NCBI GenBank assembly: GCA_025618425.1
Contig: CM046844.1
Coordinates: 13,080,580 to 13,144,579, forward strand
From: Heliocidaris tuberculata
Taxonomy: Eukaryota > Echinodermata > Echinoidea > Camarodonta > Echinometridae
Length of the DNA: 64,000 nt
Direction: 5' to 3'
Shown here: positions 22,386-34,800 of the stretch, piece by piece
How the letters are laid out: every line of letters begins with the position of its first letter
How positions within the stretch are numbered: position 1 is the first letter of the stretch
Made by a program: the position numbers and the translations under genes
Notes under the pieces: model-generated
The model's input: only the letters and a program-made list of their open reading frames with translations
Databases searched by the model: none
Told to the model about the DNA's origin: nothing

Positions 22386-22760
22386 GGGCAATGCCTCTAC
22401 GTTCAGGACGTGAATTACCAGTAAAAATGTAACCTTCAATATTACCATGTGAGTCAGTATTACTTAACCAAGTTTCAGTTAATCCAATGGCACAAAAAAT
22501 CAAATCAATGCTATGCAAAAATGAATATAAATTATTGAAATTCTTTTCAATAGTTCTACAATTAATATGTTTCAGCAACATGTCTAGTTTGCTCATCACT
22601 AATAAATTCATTAAATTCCCTTAGTAGTAACTATTTTTGATTTGGAACATTAGTTTCATCATCGTTTTCAATTGGAGATAAAAGATCATTGCTCTTCAGT
22701 AAATCTACATCTTTCAAGATATTTTCATAAAAGTGTCGGTCAGGCATTATACAAATGAAA
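22386..22760 (-). pseudogene. LINE endonuclease-domain fragment
   Basis: The - strand encodes KLDMLLKHINCRTIEKNFNN, then LYSFLHSIDLIFCAIGLTET and WLSNTDSHGNIEGYIFTG. The LNxRS..KNF..L...DLI...ETWL pattern is the start of the AP-type endonuclease domain of non-LTR retrotransposons. The upstream stretch (22620-22760) contains DVDLLKSNDLLSPIENDDE before stops and may be the linker from ORF1. It is cut off after about 70 codons by the ggg-cac repeat. Confidence 0.75.
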
Positions 22761-22959
22761 AATCACAATACAAAGACACAAAAAGAAAGTGGGGCATAAA
22801 AATGACGAACAGTTCACACAAAAGTATTATGATGGAGTTATTATTTTTTAAAATTTTTTCTAATAGACTGAATCCACTGAGGAGTGGTAATCTGGAAAGA
22901 TTAAACCATATAGTGCATTAAAAAAAAAATAATAAGTGTATACCGGTACTGTATTTACA

Positions 22960-23415
22960 ATTATCCCCCCCCCCCTAACAGTTTTGTAATCTGTTTGATG
23001 CCCTTCACTCCATACCCCCGGGGGCGGGGGGGGGGGGGGTCAACTATATTGCTGCACACACACGTGCGACCAGAAAAACGCGTGAAAAAGGGTATAGTTT
23101 TTGCCGGTTAAGGCGCGTGAAGCGCGTGACACGTTTAGGATGTTGAAAAGGCCAAAACCGTTTCAATACGCGTTTAGGGTATCCCTTTTCCATAGACGTA
23201 TTATAGATTTACCTTTTTCCCATACTTGTGTGGATTTTGTGTGACGAGTCTCTTGTTTAGGGGGTAAAATTTTCAAGAAAGCACCCGAAAACACTTGAAT
23301 AGGGTGTAAATTTGACCAATTGCATGGATTAAATGTGTTTAGGGGTGGTTTGGAAAACCTGTGGTCGCGCGTGTGTACATCAATATAGTTGAGTGCCCCC
23401 CCCCCCCGGGCTCCA
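22960..23415. repeat. Inverted G/C-flanked repeat
   Basis: The ends are ccgggggcgggggggg near 23020 and ccccccccccgggctcc near 23400. The flanks caactatattgctgcacaca and tgtacatcaatatagttgag are inverted to each other, so this is a foldback element of about 390 bases. The 85-codon frame inside is likely a shadow. Confidence 0.6.
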
Positions 23416-23639
23416 TACATTTACTTGTAGTGTATAACAATATATATGATGGGGAGCCCTATGTCTGCGCACCTAGGATTTGACCTAAAATTTTAACAAG
23501 AATTTCTTTAATATTCCACTAATGCTTAATTTCATATTATTCCTATAAAGAGTAAGTGTGCGAAAAATCTCATCAAAATTAGGGCAAGAACTATGCCATT
23601 TTCACATGAAAGTAGGCCTACAGCGGCCGTATCATTTTA

Positions 23640-23943
23640 ACATTTGGTACAATATAGTGCATGAGTAGCACATATTGAATATTTCTTTGTTCTTTTTATT
23701 TTTATTTTTATCTTTTAGATTTTCTGTGAATGTTATAATTGTTGTATAATGTTATGTAGGGCCTATGTAAATTTGTATTGTCATGCAAGGCGACCCCACC
23801 ACAAGTCATGTACTTCGGTCCTGGGACCTTCGCCTAGCCATTTTTAAAGTTTTTTTTTTTTCTTTATTTCTTTCTTTCTTTCTTCTTCTATTTGATTATG
23901 AGAAGGAAATAAAATGTAGTTTTAATCTGAATCTGAATCTGAA
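23640..23943 (+). mobile_element. LINE-like 3' end with (ATCTGA)n tail
   Basis: A non-coding body ends aaataaaatgtagttttaat then three atctga units, the typical AATAAA-plus-short-tandem terminus of CR1/L2-like elements. No coding part is attached. Confidence 0.5.
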
Positions 23944-24479
23944 TTATTAGAAAGGGAAAGGGGCACTTTTAGTAGTAAATAGGGCACTTATCAGAGAGAA
24001 AGGGGCATATTTCGGAGAATAAAAAGGACTCTTTTAATGTGCCCCCCCCCCCCCTTCAAAAACACTCAGCAGCCTCCTTAGGCTAGGCCGGTTTAGGTTG
24101 GTTCAGTGGAACTTTCCACAAAAAAAAGTTGTAAAGGACCGCGAAACCAACAGCATGTCGGTCTCGTGGGCTCCTATGCCCTTTGCCCGATTACAAGTGA
24201 GGTGACCCTGGCACCCCATACATATATACACACGCATCGCATAGTAGTCTAGATTCTATCCGTTTTTTATATTTGGTTTATTCCCTAACGCTGCTCTTTC
24301 TCTACACGCATATCCCACACAGAGCGCGACTCTCCACTAATCGCGCGATCCCCACAATTTCAACCGTCGTTTGCGAGGGTCGATTTGGAAGGGCTATATC
24401 AGTTTTTAGCGTTGGGGGTGTATTATTTTCTCAACGGATCGCGTTCGTGCGCGAACAGTGCAGGCAGTGGACTAATCGC

Positions 24480-24515
24480 ATAGCTAGCATAGCTAGCTAG
24501 CTAGCTAGCTATATA
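24480..24515 (+). repeat. (CTAG)n tract
   Basis: Repeated gctagctagcta units, self-complementary. Confidence 0.8.
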
Positions 24516-24629
24516 GCGAGTAGTGGCAAAGACTTTTAATAGTATCAAGACAGATTACTCTCACCTACTTCCGTAGTACATTCGGCAGACGTAAATTGCT
24601 GTGTTAAAATAGACTCGGAAAAATACGTT

Positions 24630-25985
24630 CGCCATATAACACGTGAAAAGATGTCTCATTTTTTCTTGATATTTCATATCTTACTCTATCTTTTTCAAGT
24701 CTGATTTTTGCATGAGAGAAAGGATGGATAGTTCAAAAAACATTTCTTGAACCTTTATTATCAATAAATGCCACTATGAATCCCCGGGATCATGCCTGCT
24801 TTTTGACATAATCATCTGCCATAGGGTTAACACGTGAAAACATGGATTTTAAGAATGATTATAGTTCCTCTGGTATTTCCTTGAATTTCATGTAAATGTG
24901 GCTTACATGTAATTTGAGACTCTGAACAAGATTAATGATGGCTCAAAAAGTGGAAGGGACCCCACATAAATCCCCGGGAATATGCATGCTTTTGGCCTTC
25001 CAGCTCCCATATAGGTTAACACGCAAAAACAGGGATTTTTGAATGATTATAATTCCCCCAGAATTAGATTAAAATTTTGAAAAATGTGACTTAAATAAAA
25101 TTTAAAGCTCTGAAAATGTATGATTAAGTCTCAACTAGTCGAACAGACCCCGCATAAATCCCAGGGAATATGCATGCTTTTGACCCCAAAAAAGTCTCGC
25201 CTGCCATAGGTTTACACGCGAAAACAAGGAATTTTAGGATGATTATAATTCCCATAGTTTTTATTTGAAAATATAAAAACTGTGATTTACATGAAATTTA
25301 AAGCTCTGAAAATGTATAATTAAGGCTCAATGAGTCCAGTAAACCCCCCATAAATCCCCGGGAATATGCATGCTTTTGACCAAAACAGTCTCGCCTGCCA
25401 TAGGTTTACACGCGAAAACAATGAATATTAGGATGATTATAATTCCCATAGTTTTTATTTGAAAATATAAAAACTGTGATTTACATGAAATTTAAAGCTC
25501 TGAAAATGTATAATTAAGGCTCAATGAGTCCAGTAAACCCCCCATAAATCCCCGGGAATATGCATGCTTTTGGCCTTCCAGCTCCCATAGGTTTACACAT
25601 GAAAAGAGGGATTTTGAAATGATTTTAATTCCCCTAGTATTTATTTGAAATTATGAAAAATGTAATTTACATGAAATTTAAAGCTCTGAAAGTGTATAAT
25701 TAAGGCTCAATGAGTCCAGTCAACCCCCCATAAATCCCCGGGAATATGCATGCTTTTGGCCTTCCAGCTCTCATAGGTTAACACATGAAAAGAGGGATTT
25801 TGAAATGACTTTAATTCCCCTAGTATTTGTTTGAAATTATGAAAAATGTAATTTACATGAAATTTAAAGCTCTGAAAGTGTATAATTAAGGCTCGATGAG
25901 TCATTTAAACCCCGCATAAATCCCCGGGAATATGCATGCTTTTGACCAAAAAAAATAATTTGTCATATAACACGTGAAACCGTTT
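24630..25985 (+). repeat. 190-bp satellite-like tandem array
   Basis: Seven units marked by ccccgggaatatgcatgc (variants at 24782, 24972, 25160, 25356, 25550, 25736, 25922), spacing 186-196 bases. Each unit also has a variant of cataggtttacacgtgaaaa and gaaatttaaagctctgaaa. Both edges of the array fall at cata.aacacgtgaaa, so it starts and stops at the same phase. No coding potential. Confidence 0.9.
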
Positions 25986-26536
25986 GTTGTTATTGATGAC
26001 GTAATGTGGGTGTGTAGTATCGATCACGTGAGATCACGACATCCAATGAGATCGTGCGCTAGCAGACGACCATGTAGCAGACGTATGTCCGCCCGCCCAG
26101 CTAGGGCCCAGCCTAGCCGGTATTAGAAGAAACTCTCACTAAATTCCAGTTCACTATTATATTTCTAATGTACCAGAGGCAAAATTGAATGTATTAAATT
26201 CATAAATTCATATAATCAATGTTCTACCACCGAATTACGCTTAGCCAAAATGACTGATGTGAGATCATGCAATCATGAAATAGCTGAGCTGAATAGCGAC
26301 CGACAAGGTGTTAGCTCTAGCTAGGCTAGGTCTACCCCTCTGCGATCCCGATCGAGGTGGTGACGTTGCCGATAGAACTCTTTCAGTTTGCCAAAGGTGT
26401 TCTCCTCAAACTTCGCTCATCAAAGGTTTTTACTTGCTGATCGTCGTTTATTGGCTTCAGCCAACGAGACCGACAATGTAGTGGGAGGGGGCTTCTGAAC
26501 CCTATTATGGATATGAGTCTGACACTGACAGTCCAT

Positions 26537-26675
26537 GACAGGGGCGAATGCAGGATGTAGTAAAAAAAAAAAAAAAAAAGGGGGGGCACAAATGCAGGGC
26601 CGTCAACTTTTTGGAACTGCTAGAAGGGAGATTCGTATTTTTTTCTTCTCACCATTCCTCCAAAATTTGCTCCGT

Positions 26676-26719
<44 letters not shown>

Positions 26720-26940
26720 GGAGGAGGAGAATTTTTTTCGCCAGTCCTAGAAAAGTTGCTCAGTTGGGGGGGGGGAGAGGGGTGAAAAGAATTTTTTTTT
26801 CTTCTCGCCGGCCCTCCAAAACAAAAAACAAAAAACAAAAAACAAAAAAAAGGGCCCGGGGACAATGATGTATGACTTTCTTTAAAAAAGGGGAGGGGGC
26901 ATGGGCCGGGATTGCGCCCCCCCCCCTAAATCCGCCACTC
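26537..26940. mobile_element. G/C-tract repeat with ggcgga...tccgcc ends (copy 1)
   Basis: Begins aggggcgaatgcaggat and ends ccctaaatccgccact, with long poly-G, poly-A and poly-C runs inside. A close relative at 43297-43600 has possible 7-bp duplications at its ends. Proline- and glycine-rich frames here are artefacts of the tracts. Confidence 0.6.
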
Positions 26941-27129
26941 GTCCATGCCCAGACTGTCACGTCAGTCTTGCGGGGTGGGCTTTTTTACAAGTTTTCTCGG
27001 AGGGTTAATAGACCAACATTGTTAGCCTCGTAGGCTCCCAAACTAATGGTGCTCTATCCGGTTTTATTTACATTTTAGGCCAGAGTCCGTGTATACCTGT
27101 AGTTTGTAGTTCAAAAGAATGTAATTCCT

Positions 27130-27290
27130 ATTCCAGGGGCGGATCCAGGATTTTGTAGAGGAGGGGGCACAGAGCCGAAAAGTACACAATTAAAGAGGCA
27201 TTTTTTTTATTGTGTACTTAAGGTATGCCAGTTGGGTTCCAAAAAGGGGGCGCGGTCGATTCGCCCCCCCCCCCCATGGATCAGCGCCTG
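27130..27290 (+). repeat. Fragment of the ggcggatccaggatttt repeat
   Basis: Shares caggggcggatccaggattttgt with the copies near 26537 and 43297, then a poly-C run near 27266. Confidence 0.5.
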
Positions 27291-28559
27291 CTATTCTGTC
27301 ATGGATGTGAAGAATGGGATTGCATGGTGTTGGTGGTCGATCTCATTAAATCGAACCATTGAAGGAGGAAAAAAAACAAGAGATCATTATTTTGTCCTCA
27401 TTTCTATTGGAGTCATTTTTATAGATCGGTTGTAAGAGAGAATAAGAGAATAAGAGATTATTAGAAAATGAAAGCCTGTGAGAGGGGGAGAAAGAAAGAG
27501 AGACAGACAGACAGACAAAGGGGGCTGGGGCAAAAGGAATGGGATATTCCTACAAAGACAGAATAGGACTGGTAATAAATAAATTATATCATCAGCTGCT
27601 ATTGTTGGTTACTAGTTAATTCAATTCAAAATAGCCCTATACTGTTTTCTTCGCCTGTCGTCTCAAACTGCTACAGCAGAATGTTACAAATAACTTACTG
27701 TAAGTTATTTATATTGGTGGAGTATCCAGGAATGCAGGGAGGGGGGGGGCTCACACTAGACGAACAAAAAATCATCAGATGCTGTCTATTCTGAATTTTC
27801 AGACAAGCAAGGAAAAAAAAAGTCACATTTTTCATGTTCCTTCTGTGCCGGGGGGGGGGGGGAAGGGGGGGTCACACAATTCCTTTCATTCTATGTGTAA
27901 ATATAAGATATGTCAGATTTAGTTTTGGCTGGCACGTGCATTCCTGGATACGGCACCAATAAAAAAAAAAAAGAGAATCTTGGATACGCCACTCTTAATT
28001 AATCTTTGTATTTACGGAATTGCTCGCACGCAATCTCATTTTAATAAAGCCTTTTCTGTCTTGATTTTAACATAAGGCCATAGATTTACATTATACGTCT
28101 ATAATCCCTAAAATTTACATAAATCATGATATCAAATGAAATATTCTGATTAATAGAAAAATAAAGATAGCATTTTATTTATTTATTTATTTTTATTTTA
28201 TTTTTTTACTTTTCTCGACATTCCCGTCAGATATCGCAGTGTTTGCTCATATAGAGCTTAATATCAGGGAACATGCTTGGACCATCCCCCCCCCCCCCCA
28301 ATCACATAAATATTAATGGAAAAAGTTTCACAGCAAATAACTTTAACAAAAATACAAACATCTCTCCTAGCTCCCCCTCCCAACTCTCTCCCTCTCCTCC
28401 ATGGTGCAGTTAGAGTATGTTGATTCCTATCTGTTTTGGGACATAAGTTTATAGTTGAAGGGAAAATATCAAGATTATGCCCTTTACGGCTTTACCAAAA
28501 GCGATGTACAGAAAAAGAAGAAAAAAATAAAGGAAATAAAAAATACAAACATCTTGATA

Positions 28560-28771
28560 AAGACAATAATCTTCCCTCTCGGCCGATCGACATCTACCAC
28601 AATATATACGCGTGCTGTATTTCGGGACTGAGCACTCTTCGTATTTAAACTCTTTGCGAGTAGTGGCCCCAGCTGAGTTGACGTTAACGTTTATATTGCA
28701 AGAACATCTTCCGACCATATCGGTTTGCAGATTGAAGAGAAATCAAGGCCGGCCAGGGACATCATAAAGAA
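28560..28771 (+). promoter_or_regulatory. Presumed promoter / 5' UTR region of UreG
   Basis: The 210 bases before the UreG ATG are more GC- and CpG-rich than the surroundings (tctcggccgatcgac, atacgcgtgctgtatttcgg). No TATA box or unambiguous start element can be named, so the assignment rests on position. Confidence 0.35.
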
Positions 28772-28814
28772 ATGTCAGAAGAAGCTAGCAGCAGTAACGT
28801 GCCATTTGTAAAAG
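28772..28814 (+). CDS. UREG: UreG exon 1 (start codon)
   Basis: Encodes [14 protein letters not shown] plus the first base of a glycine codon, followed by the donor gtgaac. The phase (one leftover base) matches exon 2, which begins with two bases. The upstream 200 bases are relatively CpG-rich, as expected near a promoter, but no TATA box is obvious. This short exon has no conserved domain, so it rests on phase, donor and start context. Confidence 0.75.
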
Positions 28815-31800
28815 GTGAACAAAACTTTAGTTTGATTGTATAAAAGTGTTGCGAGCGCTGGAGTTACAGCTACAGGTACCTCGACTCGTGCACACACACA
28901 CACACTCAGCTCCGATCCCGTCCATGATCCAGCGGCGCTAAATCGTACCCACCCGGCCGGGCACCTTGCGCTGCTCAGCCTCAGGTCAGTGGCAGTGGGG
29001 TTAAACTACGACGTCTGATCTTCTACGCGTCAATTCTCAGCTTTCAATGAGCCAGTCATGCATCCAGCCCGGCGCGAGCCGGGTGTAGCAGGATAGCTGG
29101 CTCCTCAGCTCAGCTTCGTCAACTTTCTAGTCGAACAATCTACTACTTTTTAACCCAGTCGAACAGGTAGTGCAGCTGCAGATCAAATCAACTGGTTTGA
29201 TTGTGGGCGTCAACGGAATTGTGGAAAGACAAATCTGCCACATACCTGAGACATAGTACTTAGTAGACTGTCACTTTTAAATTTTTACATGTAGGCCTAC
29301 ATCATAGTCATACATCATACATGTACATGTACATGCACATGTATTTTAGGATGCGGGCTAACTCGGCACTAGGGCGAACTCGGCCTTGGCGGAAAATCGC
29401 CGCAGAGTGAGCCCAGAGAGTTAAAGTGATCGCAAACACTGTTGAATTTCGCATTTAATTACACATTTCAAAACACTTATATTCAAATTATTTGATATCA
29501 ATGTGTAAAATTATTATTAGCAAAGAAGTAATGTTGACAATTTCAAGAAGTAAAATTACGCAAAACATGAAATTTAAGGCTAAAAAAGGGTACGGTGCGT
29601 AGCGAGGACTTCAACTCTTGAAACATAGTCACCGTGCAGCGCGCAGTGCCGAGTTAGCCTGACCCCATTATTTAACCCTGTAATAATGTCTCTTGTGAGT
29701 CTTGTTCCTTTTTCAGTTTTTGTCACGATTTGTTTTTAACTTTTGTTATTCACATGGGAAGGACTTGGAAATGAGACTGAGCACCCCTTGTACATGTATG
29801 TTTTGTTTTGTTTTGTTGAGGTTTTGTTTTGGGGTTTGTTTTTTTTCGGGAGGGGGGTTGCTAAAATTGCTATGAAATGGTCCATGATACGGTGGTGGGA
29901 GAATTTTTTTAGGGAAAATTCTACCCTCCTAGCCACTCCTCTGGCATGTCTGGTAGAGAACCTAGATTGAGATCTGTCAGTGTCGTGTTTGTATATATGT
30001 CTATTATCGGTTCCCTCAAAACATACATTTTGAAAAAAAACAGGCATTTTCATCATTTTGTTGTGGAACAAATGGGAGATGTCCACCTCTACATTCACAA
30101 TGGCATTACCAATTCAGCTAATATGAAATTTCCCATTCTAGAATTTAGATCTAACTTGTTATAGGTGTAGTGATTGCAAATTTAAAAATACATAACTTCA
30201 ATCTTTATTTTTGTTAATCCCATTTTGTTCAAACATCTGTCAATCTTCTTTATTTTTGCACGCCTTGTAAGCAACTTGCTTTATAAAGTAAGATTTCCCT
30301 AACGTTTGCTACATGTATCCTATAGACATTGTATTTTGTATTTTGAAAAATGAGATCTAACTTGTTACAGGTTTAGTGATTGCAAATTTAAAAATACATC
30401 ATTTTAATCTTTATTTTTGTTCGTCCGATTTTGTTCAAACTTCCGTCAATCTTCTCAATTTTTGCCTTCCTTGCAAACAACTTGTTTTATGAAGTAAGAT
30501 TTCCCTAACGTTTGCTATCCTTTTGACTTGTTTTTTTGTATTGAAAAAAGTGAGATTTCCTTGAGGCTATGTTTAATTTTTTTCCCCAGCAAACTTCCTT
30601 TTTACATTTAACAGAGCTAAACATCTTAGTTTTAGCTTAATTACCCATTGACCACTGGATTCTCCCTGCCATTCCCATAGTGTTAATACAGGAACCACTC
30701 GCTTGGGTTAAGACGGTATGTTTTTATCATTGACTTTTGCAGGGGGCAATGTATCCGGGCAGACTGCAGGATCACACTCTCATGACCATGGCAACGAACA
30801 TGGCCACACCCATGAGCACATGGACAATGCAGGATTCTTCTTAAACAGAGACTTACCGCTCAGAAGATCAGATTGGAAACAGGTGAGACATACAGAAAAA
30901 TATTTTGCAAATTATAGTGTACAGATAATATAAATAATACATGTAGTAATACATGTATCTAATCATAATAATGGTAATGGCAATAATGATAATAATACTA
31001 ACAATAATGATTATGATGATGGTAATAATGATAATAATGATTATGATAATAATTACATCAAAGTTCTACAACAAATACTAAAGTGGATTTATATAGAACC
31101 TACAATGTAATATACATGTACCTTCAATGTCATTTGTCAGTTTTGTTTTTATGATGTTAATTAATTCTGTGATTTTTTTTTTTTTTTTTTTTTTAATGAT
31201 AATCTTGTCATGAATTGAATTGAATTGAGCATTTATTGTCCCCTTGAGGGAAATTTGTTTTTCACTGGTGAAACAAATTACGAATAAATTTACAAAATGT
31301 TGAACATTAACAGCAATTTAACAAGGTTTAATAGATTATTATTGTGCATAATTAACAGGATATCTAATGTTGTGCAATAAACATGGATTATGCTCAATAG
31401 ATAGCAAAGTAATTAAAGCAAATCAGTAAGCAGGTGTCAGGTGATCAAACGGATAAACAAGCGAAAGAAATATACAGAGGAGGTCGGGTATTACATGTAT
31501 TGACATCTTATACCAATTTGAGAATAATTTGATATGAATAATACATTAGAGAAGAACACTGGGTCTTCGAGCCATTCCGTTGTACAGATGGATGGAGTTC
31601 GGTATGAATGATTGCCGAGTTCTCACTCCAGCAGACCTGGGTACACATAAACGAAAACCTGACCTTGGCAACTACTCTTTCTTCATACACACTCTTTCTT
31701 CATACTTCACAATCTATTTCAAGAAAGATTTTGATTTGATATTAGTCTTGAAGGGGGGGGGGGGGTGGTAGGAGATTGTCTGGTGCAGTATTTGTTCAAG

Positions 31801-34800
31801 GGGGGGGGGGGGTAATTCTTCTAGTGGGTAGCCCAGGTACTTGCCCGGGAGGGGGGGGGGGGTACTTGTTGCTGTCGGGTAATAGCTGCCTCATAGGGGT
31901 AGTTAACAGGGAAGGGGGGGGGAGAGTTGTCAGAGATGGTTGTCCATTCAAGTTAATTAAAGTTAATTATCCTAGAATCATATAGTGATTTTGTATAAAG
32001 CTATGGAGACCTTCATTTTGATCTTTTTGTAGAGTGGCCTAAGACTTTTGCGGAGGATGGATGTTTCTCTTGTATTTCTGCTTCCCCAAAATTGTCCAGT
32101 CCTGAACAAATGGACAGATTGTATTAAACCCTTTGAGCTTGGCAAATTTCCTTAAGACTGAATTTCTTCCTTCTATTCTAATTTCACAGAGGGCATTCAC
32201 TGTCGGCATTGGCGGCCCTGTTGGTTCAGGCAAGACAGCCCTCGTTCTGGCCCTCTGTAGACATCTGAGAGACAAGTATGGTGTCTGTGTTGTTACGAAT
32301 GACATCTTCACAAAGTAAGTGCTTTCTTAACATCCAAGAGGCAAAAGTATCCTTGAAGAAACAGGACAATAGCTCATATCACATCATCATCCCTATGCAC
32401 TTCCAAAGGGATCTGGATATTATTATGCTCTGGCAGCCATAGAATCCTACCAGGTAGCCATATAACACACATGGGAGGAGAGAGCCTTTAGATAAGATGT
32501 GATAAGAGGACATATACCATAGGCAGAGATTTGAACCCTCCACTTTTTTTATTGAGAGTCAAGTGAATAAAATGTTATAACTCGCACATAAAAAATCTGA
32601 TGTCTTGTTTGTTTTGGGGGTTGGCTTACAGATGTTTTATGTTTTGGATTCATCACTAATTCCCAGTGTAGCCATACATGACCCTTCACCACAAAACGAC
32701 CAATAAGTCGCAATGGGAGTTTTAGAGTAAACAGCTGAGAAAGGTTAGGTGGTTTGAGGTGGAAATGTTGATTTTAGGTTTTTTGTATTTTCTGGAAGTT
32801 CATTTACTGATCTACCATCTGACAAAATTTCAGGTTAAAATACCATGTTGAAATGTGTTTTTACGCTCATTCAAAATGACCATGTTTTCCTGGACATTCA
32901 AGCTTTGTGTGTCAACTTACTGGGATTGTACGTCACATCGCTTTTCTTGTGGAGCTTAAAAACTATGCTCTGTCTGATATTCAAAATCTTAAGAAACAAA
33001 GAAATATATCTATTCTGAAGTTATCGTAAGTTTCAACCCAATCCACTCAGTACTTCACTGTGTATGCTAGGGAGTTTTGACTCAACCTTTTGTGTGACAA
33101 GCAATAGGACACAGATTAGGCACTCTTAAATGGTCACTCTTCTTTAGAGCCCTTCTCTATTGTTTTGGTTATTAACCTATTTGACACTCTGACATTCTCA
33201 TTGTAACTTACAAGGGTTTGCTTAGTTCATGCAAGACAAGTTACATGTATCATTTTAAAACTTAGAATCCAAGCTTTCAAACTGTGTTGAAATTTTAAAA
33301 ACCCAAATTTCCGACTTATTGGTCGTTTTGTGGTGGAGGGTCACATACATACTTTTGCTGTTCTAATGTTTTGGGCATTACTGTAAAACTAGAAACTTTT
33401 ATGACAGGAAACTTTTGCGATTCGTACAGGAAAGTCATTTTCATTATTTCGCTCATTGCAGAAAGTTCAGTGCTGCGTAATCTGCAAAATCATTTATTTC
33501 GAGACATGAAACTTTCGCGAATCTGAACCGCTCGCAAAATTTGTGAACGTTTCACGCATGCAAAAGTTGCTGGTTTCACATTATGTTGTGTTTTATTTGA
33601 TTGTTAGAGAAGACTGGGAGTTTCTGGTGCGGAATGAGGCTTTACCAGAAGAGAGGATGCGGGCGGTAGAGACAGGGGGTTGCCCCCATGCTGCTATACG
33701 AGAGGTTAGTCTACAGATTCAACTAATATCATTGGTTTTTCATACATGTACATGTTCCATTACATGGTATATGCAGGCTTCTCAGCAGAAATTGTTTACC
33801 CATGATAAAAAAAATGCAGCATTGAATTACAATGACTTATATACCTGGTGCACTTCATATGTCTGTGTAGATCTTAAAACACACAGATCATAAATATGTA
33901 CACACTAAAGAGCTTTTGTTAGGAAGAGCTCTTTTTTTTCCCCGTCTCGACTTGCAATTCTTTTACGTGGAGAATGGTGTTTATTTTTGGCAACATTTTA
34001 TTTATATTTTTTTAGACGGTTTATGGCGTCATGTGTGAGGTTAGTTTCTGCCTATGATTCTATGGTATTGAATACAGGGTTGGCGATTTTTTTTATTTAA
34101 AAAAGAAAAAAATTAAAAATCACATTTAAACCCTTTCGAGACAATTGACCACATTTTGTGGTTTGGCTTAATAACTTTTGATTCAGAGCTCTAAAAATAT
34201 ACCAGATGCATGAGTAGAAAAAGCAAAAATTTCTGCACATACTATGTCCATTTTTGTTCTATGACCATAATGCGTTCAATGAAAGGAATCTTAAAAACAA
34301 GAATAAGCTTTAAAATCCTTAAATATGCAACATATTGAGAGGTTCAAAATCATTTTTTTATGCCTCCGCCCACCAAAGGTGGTGCCGAAGGCATTATGTT
34401 TTTCGGGTTGTTCGTCCGTCCGTCCGTCCCGTTTTCTTGCTCAAGCGATAACTCAAGAATCACATGAGGTATGAACTTCAAACTCGATGCTAGTATGTAT
34501 CACCATAGGAAGATGATCTGATTAGATTTTGGGGTATGTAGTTCAAAGGTCAAGGTCACAGAGGCCAATTTTTCTGAAATTTCGGGTGTTAGGCTCGTTC
34601 TAGCAATAACTCAAGAACCATTTGAGGTATGAACTTCAAACTTAGTGCTAGTATGTATCACCATAGGAAGATGATCGGAGTAGATTTTGGGGTACATACA
34701 TGTAGGTCAAAGGTCAAGGTCACAGAGGCCAATTTCTGATATTTCTGGTGTTAGCCTCATTCTCGCAATAACTCAAGAACCATTTGAGGTATGAACTTCA

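Noticed and set aside
22130..25985. CRISPR-like array
   Set aside because: The tandem repeats here have no unique equal-length spacers between constant repeats, and the host is clearly a eukaryote.
26535..26868. Poly-Gly and poly-Pro frames
   Set aside because: Homopolymer G/C tracts within a repeat.
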